From Echinicola soli (GTDB taxonomy: Bacteria > Bacteroidota > Bacteroidia > Cytophagales > Cyclobacteriaceae), in assembly GCF_006575665.1 (NCBI RefSeq), contig NZ_CP041253.1, positions 1,679,501-1,743,500 on the forward strand: DNA of 64,000 bases. Reading direction: 5' to 3'. Both the position numbers and the translations under genes were made by a program. This document shows, piece after piece, positions 8,594 to 17,836 of the stretch (positions within the stretch are counted from its first letter, which is position 1; the number at the start of each line of letters is the position of its first letter). The notes beneath the pieces were generated by a model. It was not told the DNA's origin. It searched no databases and was given only the letters and a program-made list of their open reading frames with translations.

Positions 8594-8668
8594 TTGTTTA
8601 ATAAATATAAAAATACATTAGACAAAAGTTTGTTTATTGTTTAAATAAAATTAATTTTGATTAAACAA
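8594..8668. promoter_or_regulatory. Putative operator: repeated TTGTTTA boxes at the carotenoid promoter
   Basis: TTGTTTA occurs at 8594-8600, 8630-8636 and 8637-8643, and as its reverse complement TAAACAA at 8662-8668. Two boxes cover the -33 element and the adjoining spacer, and the inverted one sits just past the -7 element. The outer pair extends to the 11-bp inverted repeat TTTTGTTTAAT/ATTAAACAAAA. A repressor that blocks polymerase would fit; which protein binds is unknown and no candidate gene is in the window. Confidence 0.5.
8629..8659 (+). promoter_or_regulatory. Carotenoid operon promoter
   Basis: TTTG at 8629-8632 and TAATTTTG at 8652-8659 with a 19-bp spacer exactly fit the Bacteroidota -33/-7 consensus TTTG-N19-TAnnTTTG. 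Transcription would begin near 8666, about 14 bp before the sigma-factor ATG, with AAAAAGG as ribosome-binding stretch. Confidence 0.7.
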
Positions 8669-8679
8669 AAAGGTGAAAT

Positions 8680-9189
8680 ATGACAACTTTAGAATTCAGT
8701 TATTCGATAAATGAGCATTCTAAGTCATTAAAGCCATTTGCGCTTCGGCTTACCAAAGACGCTGATGATGCCAATGATTTGCTGCAAGAAACCATGCTAA
8801 AAGCATATACGAACCGGGACAAGTTTTCGGATGGCACCAACCTTCGGGCATGGTTATACACCATTATGAAAAACACATTTTTTACACGTTACCAGCGGAT
8901 GATGAGGAGAGCCACTTTTGTGGATACTACCGATAATCTTCACTATATTAATTCAGGGGATATCTCCATAGAAAACCGGGCGCAAAGCAAATTTGCGATG
9001 GATGACATTAATTTTTGTATCAATCATCTTAATGCAGATTATAGAACGCCCTTTATGATGTATTTCAAAGGGTTTAAATACCAAGAGATAGCAGAAGACC
9101 TCAATTTGCCGATAGGTACCGTGAAAAACAGGATACACCTGGCCAGGAAGATTTTAAAAGATAACCTAAAAGTCTATAAGACGAATTAA
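8680..9189 (+). CDS. ECF-type RNA polymerase sigma factor
   Basis: A 169-aa sigma-70 family protein with region 2 (DADDANDLLQETMLKAY, residues ~27-45) and region 4 (YQEIAEDLNLPIGTVKNRI, ~130-148) and no region 3, as in the ECF group. It heads the carotenoid operon; its stop abuts the crtI ATG, so translation is probably coupled. No anti-sigma gene lies beside it, so control may be transcriptional, through the TTGTTTA boxes. The location suggests it directs carotenoid or photo-oxidative stress genes; that is inference. Confidence 0.92.
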   Translation: MTTLEFSYSINEHSKSLKPFALRLTKDADDANDLLQETMLKAYTNRDKFSDGTNLRAWLYTIMKNTFFTRYQRMMRRATFVDTTDNLHYINSGDISIENRAQSKFAMDDINFCINHLNADYRTPFMMYFKGFKYQEIAEDLNLPIGTVKNRIHLARKILKDNLKVYKTN

Positions 9190-10686
9190 ATGGGTAAAGA
9201 AGAGGCGATCGTCATTGGAGCTGGTTTTGCGGGTATAGCAGCAGCCACCACCTTGGCCCATCAAGGCTTTAGGGTCACTGTGCTGGAAAAAAACGACAGT
9301 GCAGGAGGAAGGGCACGCAAATTCAGTTCTGCTGGCTTTACTTTTGATATGGGGCCTAGTTGGTATTGGATGCCGGATATTTTTGAAAAATATTTTGCCC
9401 GTTTTGGTAAACACCCCAGTGACTATTATAATTTGGTACGTTTGGATCCCTCTTATAAGGTTGTTTTTGGTGAAAATGACGAATTGTTGATGCCTGCCAA
9501 TTACGAAGCACTTCAGGCACTTTTTGAATCGTTGGAGCCAGGGGCGGGAGAGCGTTTGCAGGTGTTTTTGGACCAGGCAGCGAGGAAATATAAAGTGGGC
9601 ATTCAAGATTGGGTATACAAGCCTTGTCAGAGTGTTTGGGAATTTGCCCAACCCGGAATATTCAATGACTTTATCAGGTTAGACCTGTTCCAGTCGATGC
9701 AAAAGCATGTTCGCAGTTTTTTTAAACATGAAAAGCTGGTACAGATCATGGAATTCCCAGTGCTGTTTTTGGGACAGACTGCCAAAAAAATTCCAGCCCT
9801 TTATAGCATGATGAACTATGCGGATTTGGTGCTGGGTACTTGGTATCCAATGGGAGGAATGCATGAAATCATCAAAGCCATGGTCATTCTTGCTGAGGAA
9901 AAAGGGGTACGCTTTGAATATAATGCTGATGTTTCCCACATCAATATCTTAAATGGGATGGCCACCTCTGTAGTATTAAAAGATGATCGGAAGTTTTATG
10001 CTGACGTGATTATTGCAGGGGCAGATTATCACCACGTGGAGACAAAGCTTCTGCCACCAGGAGCTAGCAATTATTCGGAAGGTTATTGGGATAAGCGAAC
10101 TCTTGCCCCTTCGAGTTTGATCTTTTACCTGGGGGTGGATGACCGGATAGACCATTTACAGCATCATAATTTGTTTTTCGACGAACCTTTGGCTCCTCAC
10201 GCATCAGCTATTTATGATAAGCCTGATTGGCCAGAGAAGCCATTATTCTATGTTTGTTGTCCTTCCAAAACTGACCCTTCCGTGGCACCAGCAGGTAAGG
10301 AAAACCTCTTTATCCTGATTCCGCTGGCGCCTGACCTGGAGGACACCGAAGAAAAAAGGGAGGCCTATTATAACCTGGTCATGAAGAGGCTCGAAAATCA
10401 TACTGGGCAGGCTATTCGCGAAAAAGTTTGCTACAAGCGCTCTTACGCCCACAGGGATTTTATCAATGACTATAATGCTTTTAAGGGAAATGCATATGGA
10501 TTGGCCAATACCCTTGGGCAGACGGCGATGCTCAAACCTAAAATACGAAATAAAAAGGTCAGCAACCTTTTCTATACAGGACAGCTTACCGTTCCTGGTC
10601 CCGGTGTGCCACCTTCCCTGATATCGGGTCAGGTGGTGGCCGATGAAGTTACCAAAGCGTATCTATCCACATCACTTCAACATTGA
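9190..10686 (+). CDS. crtI: Phytoene desaturase
   Basis: Membrane-associated FAD enzyme that converts colourless phytoene to lycopene by successive desaturations. The 498 residues start with the dinucleotide-binding GAGFAGIAAATTLAHQGFRV and VLEKN. They include GGRARKFSSAGFTFDMGPSW and end with the bacterial carotenoid desaturase signature GQLTVPGPGVPPSLISG. The gene lies directly between the sigma factor and crtB. How many desaturation steps it performs cannot be read from sequence, but the following lycopene cyclase implies lycopene. Confidence 0.95.
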   Translation: MGKEEAIVIGAGFAGIAAATTLAHQGFRVTVLEKNDSAGGRARKFSSAGFTFDMGPSWYWMPDIFEKYFARFGKHPSDYYNLVRLDPSYKVVFGENDELLMPANYEALQALFESLEPGAGERLQVFLDQAARKYKVGIQDWVYKPCQSVWEFAQPGIFNDFIRLDLFQSMQKHVRSFFKHEKLVQIMEFPVLFLGQTAKKIPALYSMMNYADLVLGTWYPMGGMHEIIKAMVILAEEKGVRFEYNADVSHINILNGMATSVVLKDDRKFYADVIIAGADYHHVETKLLPPGASNYSEGYWDKRTLAPSSLIFYLGVDDRIDHLQHHNLFFDEPLAPHASAIYDKPDWPEKPLFYVCCPSKTDPSVAPAGKENLFILIPLAPDLEDTEEKREAYYNLVMKRLENHTGQAIREKVCYKRSYAHRDFINDYNAFKGNAYGLANTLGQTAMLKPKIRNKKVSNLFYTGQLTVPGPGVPPSLISGQVVADEVTKAYLSTSLQH

Positions 10687-10689
10687 CAT

Positions 10690-11532
10690 ATGAATGCACT
10701 AAATCTATATCATCAGACCACGATGGAATGCAGTAAGCTGATTACCCAACGCTACAGCACTTCTTTCAGTTTGGGAATCAGGACTATGGATGTGAAATTT
10801 CACAAGCCGATTTATGGTATTTACGGCTTTGTGCGTTTCGCTGATGAGATCGTAGATACCTTCCATCACCAGGACAAGGAATTTCTGCTTCACAAATTCA
10901 GGCAGGATACTTATGAGGCCATAAAATTGGAGTTTTCCCTCAATCCGGTGCTTCATGCCTTTCAGATGGTAGTGCATATGTATGGCATCACAGTAGATTT
11001 AATAGATGCTTTTTTGGATAGTATGGCTATGGATCTGGATTTTAGCACCTATAGCGATAGCAAGTACAAGGAGTATATTTATGGATCGGCAGAAGTGGTG
11101 GGACTGATGTGTCTAAAGGTGTTCTGTGAAGGTGATCAGGAGACCTATGAAAAGCTTAAGGCACCCGCATGTAAATTGGGCTCAGCATTTCAAAAAGTGA
11201 ATTTTCTTCGGGACATTAAAAGTGATTATGAAGAAAGGGGAAGGGTATATTTTCCTGGAGTGGATTATTTGACTTTTGACCAGAAGACTAAGCAGGCAAT
11301 AGAAAGGGATATTCAGAAAGATTTTGATGAAGCTTGCATTGGCATTACGCAATTGCCTTCCGGGGCAAAGATGGGTGTGAAAATTGCCTACCTATATTAC
11401 CATAATCTTTTCACGAAAATAAAACGACTAAAACCCCAGACCATTACCGCCAAAAGAGTACGGATTCCCAATATCAAAAAGCTTTCAATGCTGATGGGTA
11501 TGTATTTCGGGACGAAGCTGGGATTTGAGTAG
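10690..11532 (+). CDS. crtB: Phytoene synthase
   Basis: Condenses two geranylgeranyl diphosphates into phytoene, the first committed carotenoid step. The 280-aa protein belongs to the trans-isoprenyl diphosphate synthase family: first Asp-rich motif DEIVDTF near residue 54, second NFLRDIKSDYEERGR near 174. YGFVRFADEIVD is characteristic. It starts three bases after the crtI stop. Confidence 0.95.
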   Translation: MNALNLYHQTTMECSKLITQRYSTSFSLGIRTMDVKFHKPIYGIYGFVRFADEIVDTFHHQDKEFLLHKFRQDTYEAIKLEFSLNPVLHAFQMVVHMYGITVDLIDAFLDSMAMDLDFSTYSDSKYKEYIYGSAEVVGLMCLKVFCEGDQETYEKLKAPACKLGSAFQKVNFLRDIKSDYEERGRVYFPGVDYLTFDQKTKQAIERDIQKDFDEACIGITQLPSGAKMGVKIAYLYYHNLFTKIKRLKPQTITAKRVRIPNIKKLSMLMGMYFGTKLGFE

Positions 11533-11534
11533 CC

Positions 11535-12248
11535 ATGATGATGGAGCACTATTTGTATTTAACTTTAAATATTGGCACGATACTTTTTCCGTTGCTTTGG
11601 TCATTTGAGCGGAAGGTTTCCTATTACAAAAAATGGAAATATCTCTTCCCTGCGATGATCATTACTGCGACGGTTTTTTTGGTTTGGGACCATTGGTTTA
11701 CCGAGATGGAAGTTTGGGGGTTTAATGACCGCTATCTGACGGGAATCCGTTTAGGGAACTTACCACTGGAGGAATACTTGTTTTTCGTGACCGTGCCATT
11801 TTCCTGCATTTTTATTTATGAAGTACTGCTGTATTATATGCCCCATGATCCTTTGTCACACTATGTCAAGCCCATTACTTTAGGATTTATCGTGCTGCTT
11901 ACGATACTGGCAGGAGTAAATTGGGACAAGTGGTACACTTCTGTTAACTTTTCCTTTGTGTCCATGGTTTTGGCTGTCCATTATTTTATGTTTCGTTCCA
12001 ATCTTTTGGGGCGATTTTATGTGTTTTATTTAATTCACCTGATCCCTTTATTATTGGTAAATGGTGTGCTGACCGGTGGGTTTACGCCTGAACCGGTGGT
12101 CTATTATGACAATACGGAAAACTTGGGAATCCGTGTTTTCACGATTCCCATTGAAGATTTTATTTATTCGATGGGCTTAATGCTGATGAATGTCTCGCTC
12201 TACGAATTTTTCCGCCAGCGGAAAACAATAGTAGCTTCAATTGGTTAG
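11535..12248 (+). CDS. crtYcd: Lycopene beta-cyclase, fused heterodimer type (CrtYcd)
   Basis: Cyclises lycopene to beta-carotene. The 237 residues form about seven membrane helices and contain two related halves: PLEEYLFFVTVPF near residue 75 and PIEDFIYSMGLMLMNVSLYE near 208. These correspond to the CrtYc and CrtYd subunits, here in one chain. Three ATG codons in a row (11535, 11538, 11541) leave the exact start open by two residues. It is unlike the flavin-dependent CrtY/CrtL type. Confidence 0.9.
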   Translation: MMMEHYLYLTLNIGTILFPLLWSFERKVSYYKKWKYLFPAMIITATVFLVWDHWFTEMEVWGFNDRYLTGIRLGNLPLEEYLFFVTVPFSCIFIYEVLLYYMPHDPLSHYVKPITLGFIVLLTILAGVNWDKWYTSVNFSFVSMVLAVHYFMFRSNLLGRFYVFYLIHLIPLLLVNGVLTGGFTPEPVVYYDNTENLGIRVFTIPIEDFIYSMGLMLMNVSLYEFFRQRKTIVASIG

Positions 12249-12254
12249 TAAGAT

Positions 12255-13100
12255 ATGAAGGATCTCACCGTTCATATCGATCAACATTCAGGCTTTTGCT
12301 TTGGGGTAGTGTATGCCATAGAAATGGCAGAGGACATCCTCGATGAGGAGGGGCGTCTCTATTGTCTGGGGGATATCGTCCATAACGACGAGGAGGTGAA
12401 GCGATTGGTCAACAAAGGCCTTAAAATCATCGATCATGGCAGCCTTCATGCCCTGCGTGGCGAAAAAGTATTAATCAGGGCGCACGGTGAGCCACCATCC
12501 ACCTATCAGTTGGCCATCAAAAATGACCTTACCTTGATCGATGCGAGCTGTCCCGTGGTGTTGAAACTTCAGCACAGAATCAAAAATGCCTATGATAAAA
12601 ATGAACCGATCTATATTTATGGAAAGCATGGACATGCCGAAGTAGCAGGCTTGCTAGGGCAAACCAGTAACGAGGCAGTGGTATTTCAAGATGTGGAAGA
12701 ATTGGATTTTGAATCGATGCCTCCTAAAATCACCTTGTTTAGCCAAACCACCAAAAGTACCGATAAGTTTTATGCCATCAATAAAATGCTTCGTGAAAAG
12801 GGAATAGAAGTCCAGACCAATGACACTATCTGCCGACAGGTATCCAATCGCGACAAAGAGCTCAGGAGCTTTGCATCCAAGTATAATAAAATAGTTTTTG
12901 TCAGCGGCAGTAAGTCCAGTAATGGAAAAGCGCTCTTTGAAGTCTGCAAACAGCAAAATGAATTTACATTTTTCGTGTCCCATGCAGATCAAATCGATCC
13001 GGGTTTATTCCTGCATGGAGATTCTGTGGGGATTTGTGGAGCCACATCCACGCCCATGTGGCTGATGGAGGATGTAAAGCAAAGACTGCTGACCTTTTGA
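12255..13100 (+). CDS. ispH: 4-hydroxy-3-methylbut-2-enyl diphosphate reductase
   Basis: Last enzyme of the MEP isoprenoid pathway; an iron-sulfur protein that makes IPP and DMAPP from HMBPP. The 281-aa length is normal. The three cluster-binding Cys lie in SGFCFGVVYA (near residue 15), DASCPVV (~98) and GICGATSTP (~257), with substrate His in HNDEEV, RAHGEPP and HGHAEVAGL. It sits inside the carotenoid operon between cyclase and ketolase, so precursor supply is co-expressed with pigment synthesis. Confidence 0.96.
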   Translation: MKDLTVHIDQHSGFCFGVVYAIEMAEDILDEEGRLYCLGDIVHNDEEVKRLVNKGLKIIDHGSLHALRGEKVLIRAHGEPPSTYQLAIKNDLTLIDASCPVVLKLQHRIKNAYDKNEPIYIYGKHGHAEVAGLLGQTSNEAVVFQDVEELDFESMPPKITLFSQTTKSTDKFYAINKMLREKGIEVQTNDTICRQVSNRDKELRSFASKYNKIVFVSGSKSSNGKALFEVCKQQNEFTFFVSHADQIDPGLFLHGDSVGICGATSTPMWLMEDVKQRLLTF

Positions 13101-13126
13101 TCTTTTTAAGTACCTTGTTACCTTAA

Positions 13127-13819
13127 ATGCCCTTATCTCGACCTACATATCGTCCGGTAGATCCAGTCGGAACCATGATTGCCCTTCTTATCATAGGACT
13201 TTGGGGGCTGTCCTTGATGCTATTGCTATATTGGGAGCTTGATTTTACCAATCCATTGGTTTATGTGGCGGTCCTGTTTCAGATGCACTTGTATACCGGT
13301 TTATTCATTACAGCGCACGATGCTATGCATGGCAGTGTCTCGAAACATCCTGCCATAAATAAGGTGATCGGTTGGCTTGCAGCGATCTTGTTTTCCTATA
13401 ATTTTTTCAATCGGTTATTGCCCAAACATCACCAGCATCACCGTTTTGTGGCCACAGGAGCGGATCCAGACTATCACCAATCGGACCATTTTTGGAAATG
13501 GTACTGGAGTTTTATCACGGCTTATTTATCTCCCCTTCAGCTGGGATTAATGGGAGCGACTTTCTGGGTGTTAGTGGTTTTCTTTCCCGTTCAGAATTTG
13601 ATTTTGTTTTGGATGCTGCCCGCCATCATGTCCACTTTCCAGTTATTTTACTTTGGTACTTATCAGCCTCATCGTGGAGTACACCAAAACAAGCATAAGT
13701 CAGGAACGCTGCCCAAAAACCATTTTTGGGCATTTTTGAGCTGCTACTTCTTTGGGTATCATTTTGAGCATCATGACTCTCCAGGGACGCCATGGTGGCA
13801 GCTGTGGCGGGTGAAATAG
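13127..13819 (+). CDS. crtW: Beta-carotene ketolase (fatty-acid desaturase-like)
   Basis: Non-heme di-iron membrane oxygenase that adds a keto group at C4/C4' of beta-ionone rings. The 230-aa protein has the three His clusters HDAMH (near residue 64), HHQHH (~103) and HFEHH (~213), and ends with the CrtW-typical HHDSPGTPWW. The position after crtYcd and ispH supports carotenoid ketolation over fatty-acid desaturation. No hydroxylase (crtZ) is in the operon, so echinenone or canthaxanthin is the simplest prediction for this operon alone. Confidence 0.88.
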   Translation: MPLSRPTYRPVDPVGTMIALLIIGLWGLSLMLLLYWELDFTNPLVYVAVLFQMHLYTGLFITAHDAMHGSVSKHPAINKVIGWLAAILFSYNFFNRLLPKHHQHHRFVATGADPDYHQSDHFWKWYWSFITAYLSPLQLGLMGATFWVLVVFFPVQNLILFWMLPAIMSTFQLFYFGTYQPHRGVHQNKHKSGTLPKNHFWAFLSCYFFGYHFEHHDSPGTPWWQLWRVK

Positions 13820-13901
13820 CCATGAGAAACTTGGTAGTGTATTCCTAAGGTTTCATCGTTTTGATGTACTTTTATGTCTTGATCTATATTTCTTCTTGCT
13901 G

Positions 13902-15071
13902 ATGATGCTTCGCAATACAATACGTTTGTCCAAGTTAGTATTTAGCTTGTTATTTTTTTTACCGGCTTTTTCAGCAATTGCCCAGAAAGCCGACACGGCG
14001 ATAGCCGATACATCCGATCCGGCGCTCCACGATAGGCTGCTTAACACCACAGATGATGTACTGGAATGGATGAGTACAGATACGTGGTCATTTATTCCCG
14101 TTGTGACTTATTCCCCGGAGACCAGTCTGGGATTAGGGGTAGGTGCCATCAAAGTGTTCCGCCCCAAAGAAGGTGCTTCTCCAGCACTACGGCCTTCTTC
14201 CATGCCTATCACGTTTATCTATACCTTAAAGAAACAGGCAGTATTGGAGATGGACCTGGATTTATGGAAGAACGATAACAAGGATTATTTCAATGCAAGC
14301 CTTGAACTGGCCAATTACCCTTTTGAGTTTTACGGAATCGGTAACGATATGCCTGCGGATAATCAAGAGCCCTACTCCAGCCGCTATCTTTATGTGCGTT
14401 TAAACTATATGAGGAGGCTGTTACCCAATGTGTACCTTGGCCCTTGGCTGGAATTCAGAACGGAGGATGTTTATGAAAAAGTGCCCGGAGGATTGCTGGC
14501 CAGTGGTGCCATTCCCGGCAGCGATAGCCCACAGGTAGCGGGGCTGGGGCTAAAGCTCAATTATGATTCCAGGAATGATATTTTTCAGCCCAGCAAGGGG
14601 TCTTTCCATCAAGTGTCCTGGATCACCAACGAATCTTTTTTGGGCAGCGATTATTCATATCGCCGTTATGAGGTAGATTTGAGGAAGTACTTTTCCGTTT
14701 GGGAAAATAAAGTTCTGGCAGTGCAGGGCTATTGGAGTTTTGTGGACGGAGTGGCCCCTTTTCAGCAGACATCCTTATTGGGAGGCAGCAAGCGGATGCG
14801 CGGATATTTTGAAGGCAGGTACAGGGATCAGCTGGCCATGATCTATCAAGCCGAACTACGGCTGCCCATTTACAGGAGCTTGGGCATGGTGTTTTTTGGC
14901 AGCACAGGCCAAGTGGCTGAAAAGACGTCCCAATACAGCGTTGACCGGTTTCACTATGGTGCCGGTTTTGGGTTTCGTTACCAGCTGATGGACGAAGGGA
15001 TCAATATCCGTATTGATTTTGGATTTGGAGATCAGACGGCTTTCTATTTTGGCTTAAACGAGGTTTTTTAA
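13902..15071 (+). CDS. Omp85 (BamA/TamA)-type outer-membrane barrel protein without POTRA domains
   Basis: About 389 residues with a Sec signal peptide (hydrophobic stretch ending AFSAIAQ) and then mostly alternating beta-barrel sequence. The Omp85 hallmark RGY motif appears as KRMRGYFEGRY near residue 305, and the chain ends in a barrel-type final Phe. There is no room for POTRA repeats. The frame extends to a TTG at 13896; ATG at 13902 (or 13905) is preferred. It follows crtW by 82 bp on the same strand; whether it is co-transcribed and what it transports are unknown. Confidence 0.82.
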   Translation: MMLRNTIRLSKLVFSLLFFLPAFSAIAQKADTAIADTSDPALHDRLLNTTDDVLEWMSTDTWSFIPVVTYSPETSLGLGVGAIKVFRPKEGASPALRPSSMPITFIYTLKKQAVLEMDLDLWKNDNKDYFNASLELANYPFEFYGIGNDMPADNQEPYSSRYLYVRLNYMRRLLPNVYLGPWLEFRTEDVYEKVPGGLLASGAIPGSDSPQVAGLGLKLNYDSRNDIFQPSKGSFHQVSWITNESFLGSDYSYRRYEVDLRKYFSVWENKVLAVQGYWSFVDGVAPFQQTSLLGGSKRMRGYFEGRYRDQLAMIYQAELRLPIYRSLGMVFFGSTGQVAEKTSQYSVDRFHYGAGFGFRYQLMDEGINIRIDFGFGDQTAFYFGLNEVF

Positions 15072-15091
15072 TTGGTCTTGCTTATCACCTA

Positions 15092-16003
15092 TCAAGGATA
15101 CATGAATTTCTGTTGGCTACTTAGGTAATTCACTAATGGACTTTTGATCAGCAGTCCATTTAGATCAAGAAATTCCAAATAGAGGGAGAAGATTTCCTTT
15201 TCAAGGTCTAAGCGTATTTGTTGTTTTTTGATAATGTTCTCCTTTACTTTCAGTAAGACCAAAGGGGAAATTCCTTCTATGGATCTATATTTTTTCAAAG
15301 ACTCTTTTTCATTGCTTTCCTTAAGAATGGTTGTTAATAACCTGTGTTTATCAAATAGTACATCTAACTGTAAAATGATTTCTCTTATGCTTTCGTTTAA
15401 TTCAAATTTGAGCTCATCAAGTTCATTTTTTTCTTTTACTATTTTGATAACCCGTTCATTAAGGCTTCCTTTGGCCGCCAATCCGATTGGGATTTTTATC
15501 CCCATGCCCACACTGAAGTCTTTTCTGAATGTGTCATTCAGGTCATCTCTGTAGGAAGCCTCGAAAAATTTTATGGGATTTTTGGCCGAAGCTTTCTTTT
15601 GCTGGTACTCTAGTTCAGCTAAGTTTACATTTAGGCTTTGTTGTTCATAATAAAAATTAGTGTTATCTATCCCTCCGCTATAGGACTTTACGAATACCAT
15701 AATGTCATCCACTGATATCAGGTCCTTTTCTTCTAATTCAAGTGTCCCTTGGATTCTTAACAGTCTCCCAATCTCTCTGGAGGATTGCATAACGTTGTTT
15801 TCGAGATCAACTAGATCTATCTGTAGTTTGTGAAAATCATTTTCGGCTTCTAAGAGTTCTTGATAATCAAAATCAAGATTATTGGCTAGTTTTTTTAAGG
15901 TATTGATTCGGTCTTCCAATAGATCCCTTAATTCCAATTTCCCTTGCAAAACCCGCTGGTTCTTTAGTAGGGATATGATTAATTTATATCGGTTTTTAAT
16001 CAA
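15092..16003 (-). pseudogene. TolC-like outer-membrane efflux protein fragment lacking its N-terminus
   Basis: The 303-codon frame begins directly after a stop, at a TTG rather than an ATG, and has no signal peptide. The rest resembles TolC-family channels: long alpha-helical coiled-coil stretches (residues ~20-90 and ~165-290) and a central beta segment DFSVGMGIKIPIG. Family members are usually 400-480 aa. Upstream, a different frame encodes 33 codons ending KPKPEWLVD, which might be joined by a one-base shift at about 16003. This suggests a decayed gene, but a TTG-started cytoplasmic protein cannot be excluded. The Wzi gene lies 117 bp upstream. Confidence 0.5.
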
Positions 16004-16120
16004 CTAACCACTCTGGTTTTGGTTTTAGCAATAGATTGTTATCGGTCAAGGACAAAGTGTCTTTGCAATGCTTTATTCCAAAGCATGTATAGTTCAATGG
16101 CTAAACGTTTTGATTCTCGC

Positions 16121-17836
16121 TTATTCAAATAAATACATCAAGCTCACTTGTGCTAAAAAATTGGTACGGTCCCATCCTGCCACAAAATACTGGCTGGGGC
16201 TGTTTTCCAGGTACCATTTGTAATTGAGCGTATGGATATATTGGAGCTTTCCAGAAAGCAAGAAATTATCCAATTTCCAGTCAGCGACCAAAGAAGGTGT
16301 CAAGTCGATGTATTTGCGTCTCCAGTCTTTGATGATCTCGTAGGTTTTATAGTAATAGTCGTTGTTATAGACAATACGCTCTACTTGAAGGCCTATTTTG
16401 TTATAATTATGTACATAACTTGCTTCGACGAAAATCACATTGCTTCCAGGGCCATTTCCTGCTCCCAATACTTGGCCCAAGTGGGTATAGCCGTGTCTCA
16501 CATAAGGGTGGGTATACCAGGAATTATAAGATATGATGGCGTCGCGAACGGTCTGTCCGGTTTGGGTCATCTCCGAACTGATCTGGATATAGGCATCTTC
16601 TTTTCTAAGGGGAATAAGGTTACTAAAGCCAAAGGTAAAGGCACGGTTCAGGTCAGGATTAACCAAAAAATCCCTTAATTGCCTGCTGTTGCCATTGGAA
16701 CCATATTCGCCATAAAATTCAAACAGTCCACCATGGCTCATCCAGCGGAAATAGCCGGAACTAAATTGATTGCGCTGATCACGGTCCGGATTCTCGATAT
16801 TCTTAGGCCCTTTTTCACCATTAAAAATAGGCAGGTAATCTCCAAAGCTGTCCATATCATTATGGTACATTTGGGAAACGCTGCTATAGCCTACACTTAG
16901 TCCAGGCACCCACTTGGGTTGGTAGCTGACCGTGATCCCTGAAAGGTACCTCCAGTCTTCATCCCTTTTGGGGATATAAGCAGGGGTGTTTTTGTATATC
17001 AAGCCAGCATTTGGAGGGAGGTATCCTGAGTTCTGTAATCGACCCGAGATAAGTTGTCCCTCAAAATGGCCAATGTTCGTTTTTATTGGTTTTTTTGTTT
17101 CAATGGTTGCATGGAAAAAGCCTGGAGCATTATTGCTCATCAATAATGAATTGCGCTTGCCTGGTCCCCACCAAATATTTTCCGTAGATATTCCCGCTGA
17201 AAACCCACGATAGGAATACTTAATGCTGGATTGGCCGGGAAGAAATTTGGTATATGATCCTGTGCCAAATCGCTCAGGAATGTCACTGGTATTCAGCCAC
17301 TCATAATAATCCATATAATGATAGCCGTTGGTTTTGTCGGGGAATCCGATGAAGTCCTTGTTTTGTGCACTTATCAATTCCGGTTGGAACTGTACCGTAA
17401 GGCCTCCATATTTTAGGTATACACCACCACTCAGTAACACTTGAAGTCCCTTGTTTGGAATCATGGCGCCATCATTGATGCCAAATGCGTACTTGGAATT
17501 GAACTGGGATTTAAAAAATATCGGCATTGGTTTAACTACTAATTTCCCATTATCAAAAACCTGCCTATCATTATAGCCATACAGTTTGCCATAGATACTG
17601 CCGTTTTTGGTGAGTGCTTCATCCAAGTCATCCATATTGGGCGTCAGGGGACGAAGGTTAAACGAAAAATGTTTGTCAAATTTCCCGATCAACTGCTGTC
17701 TTCTCAAGTAATCTTCCAGGAAAGGGGCATTTAGGTTAGCCGTCTGGGCCAATGCCGCTATGGGCAAGGTGGCCAAGAGCAAGAAGAAAATCGCTTTGAT
17801 ACGGAATGGCATTATAATGTATTTTGATAGCTTCAT
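16121..17836 (-). CDS. Capsule assembly Wzi family protein
   Basis: A 571-aa outer-membrane protein with a clear signal peptide (about residues 10-30, ending ALAQ) and beta-barrel character. Stretches such as GISTENIWWGPGKRNSLLMSN are typical of Wzi-type proteins, which bind or organise surface polysaccharide. Its ATG directly follows the stop of the lipoprotein gene upstream with no gap, so the two are probably made together. An in-frame ATG at residue 9 is an alternative start. Confidence 0.85.
   Translation of the reverse strand: MKLSKYIIMPFRIKAIFFLLLATLPIAALAQTANLNAPFLEDYLRRQQLIGKFDKHFSFNLRPLTPNMDDLDEALTKNGSIYGKLYGYNDRQVFDNGKLVVKPMPIFFKSQFNSKYAFGINDGAMIPNKGLQVLLSGGVYLKYGGLTVQFQPELISAQNKDFIGFPDKTNGYHYMDYYEWLNTSDIPERFGTGSYTKFLPGQSSIKYSYRGFSAGISTENIWWGPGKRNSLLMSNNAPGFFHATIETKKPIKTNIGHFEGQLISGRLQNSGYLPPNAGLIYKNTPAYIPKRDEDWRYLSGITVSYQPKWVPGLSVGYSSVSQMYHNDMDSFGDYLPIFNGEKGPKNIENPDRDQRNQFSSGYFRWMSHGGLFEFYGEYGSNGNSRQLRDFLVNPDLNRAFTFGFSNLIPLRKEDAYIQISSEMTQTGQTVRDAIISYNSWYTHPYVRHGYTHLGQVLGAGNGPGSNVIFVEASYVHNYNKIGLQVERIVYNNDYYYKTYEIIKDWRRKYIDLTPSLVADWKLDNFLLSGKLQYIHTLNYKWYLENSPSQYFVAGWDRTNFLAQVSLMYLFE

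Larger units (their letters stand above)
7826..8679. other. 854-bp intergenic repeat region
   Basis: From left to right: about 120 bp without a visible signal, seven 20-22-bp tandem repeats (7945-8088), a REP-like element (about 8207-8305), a copy of a dispersed AATCAGC...CCCCCAACTTTTC element (8403-8485), then the AT-rich carotenoid promoter region. Short reading frames across the tandem repeats arise from the repeat period and are not genes. Confidence 0.6.
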
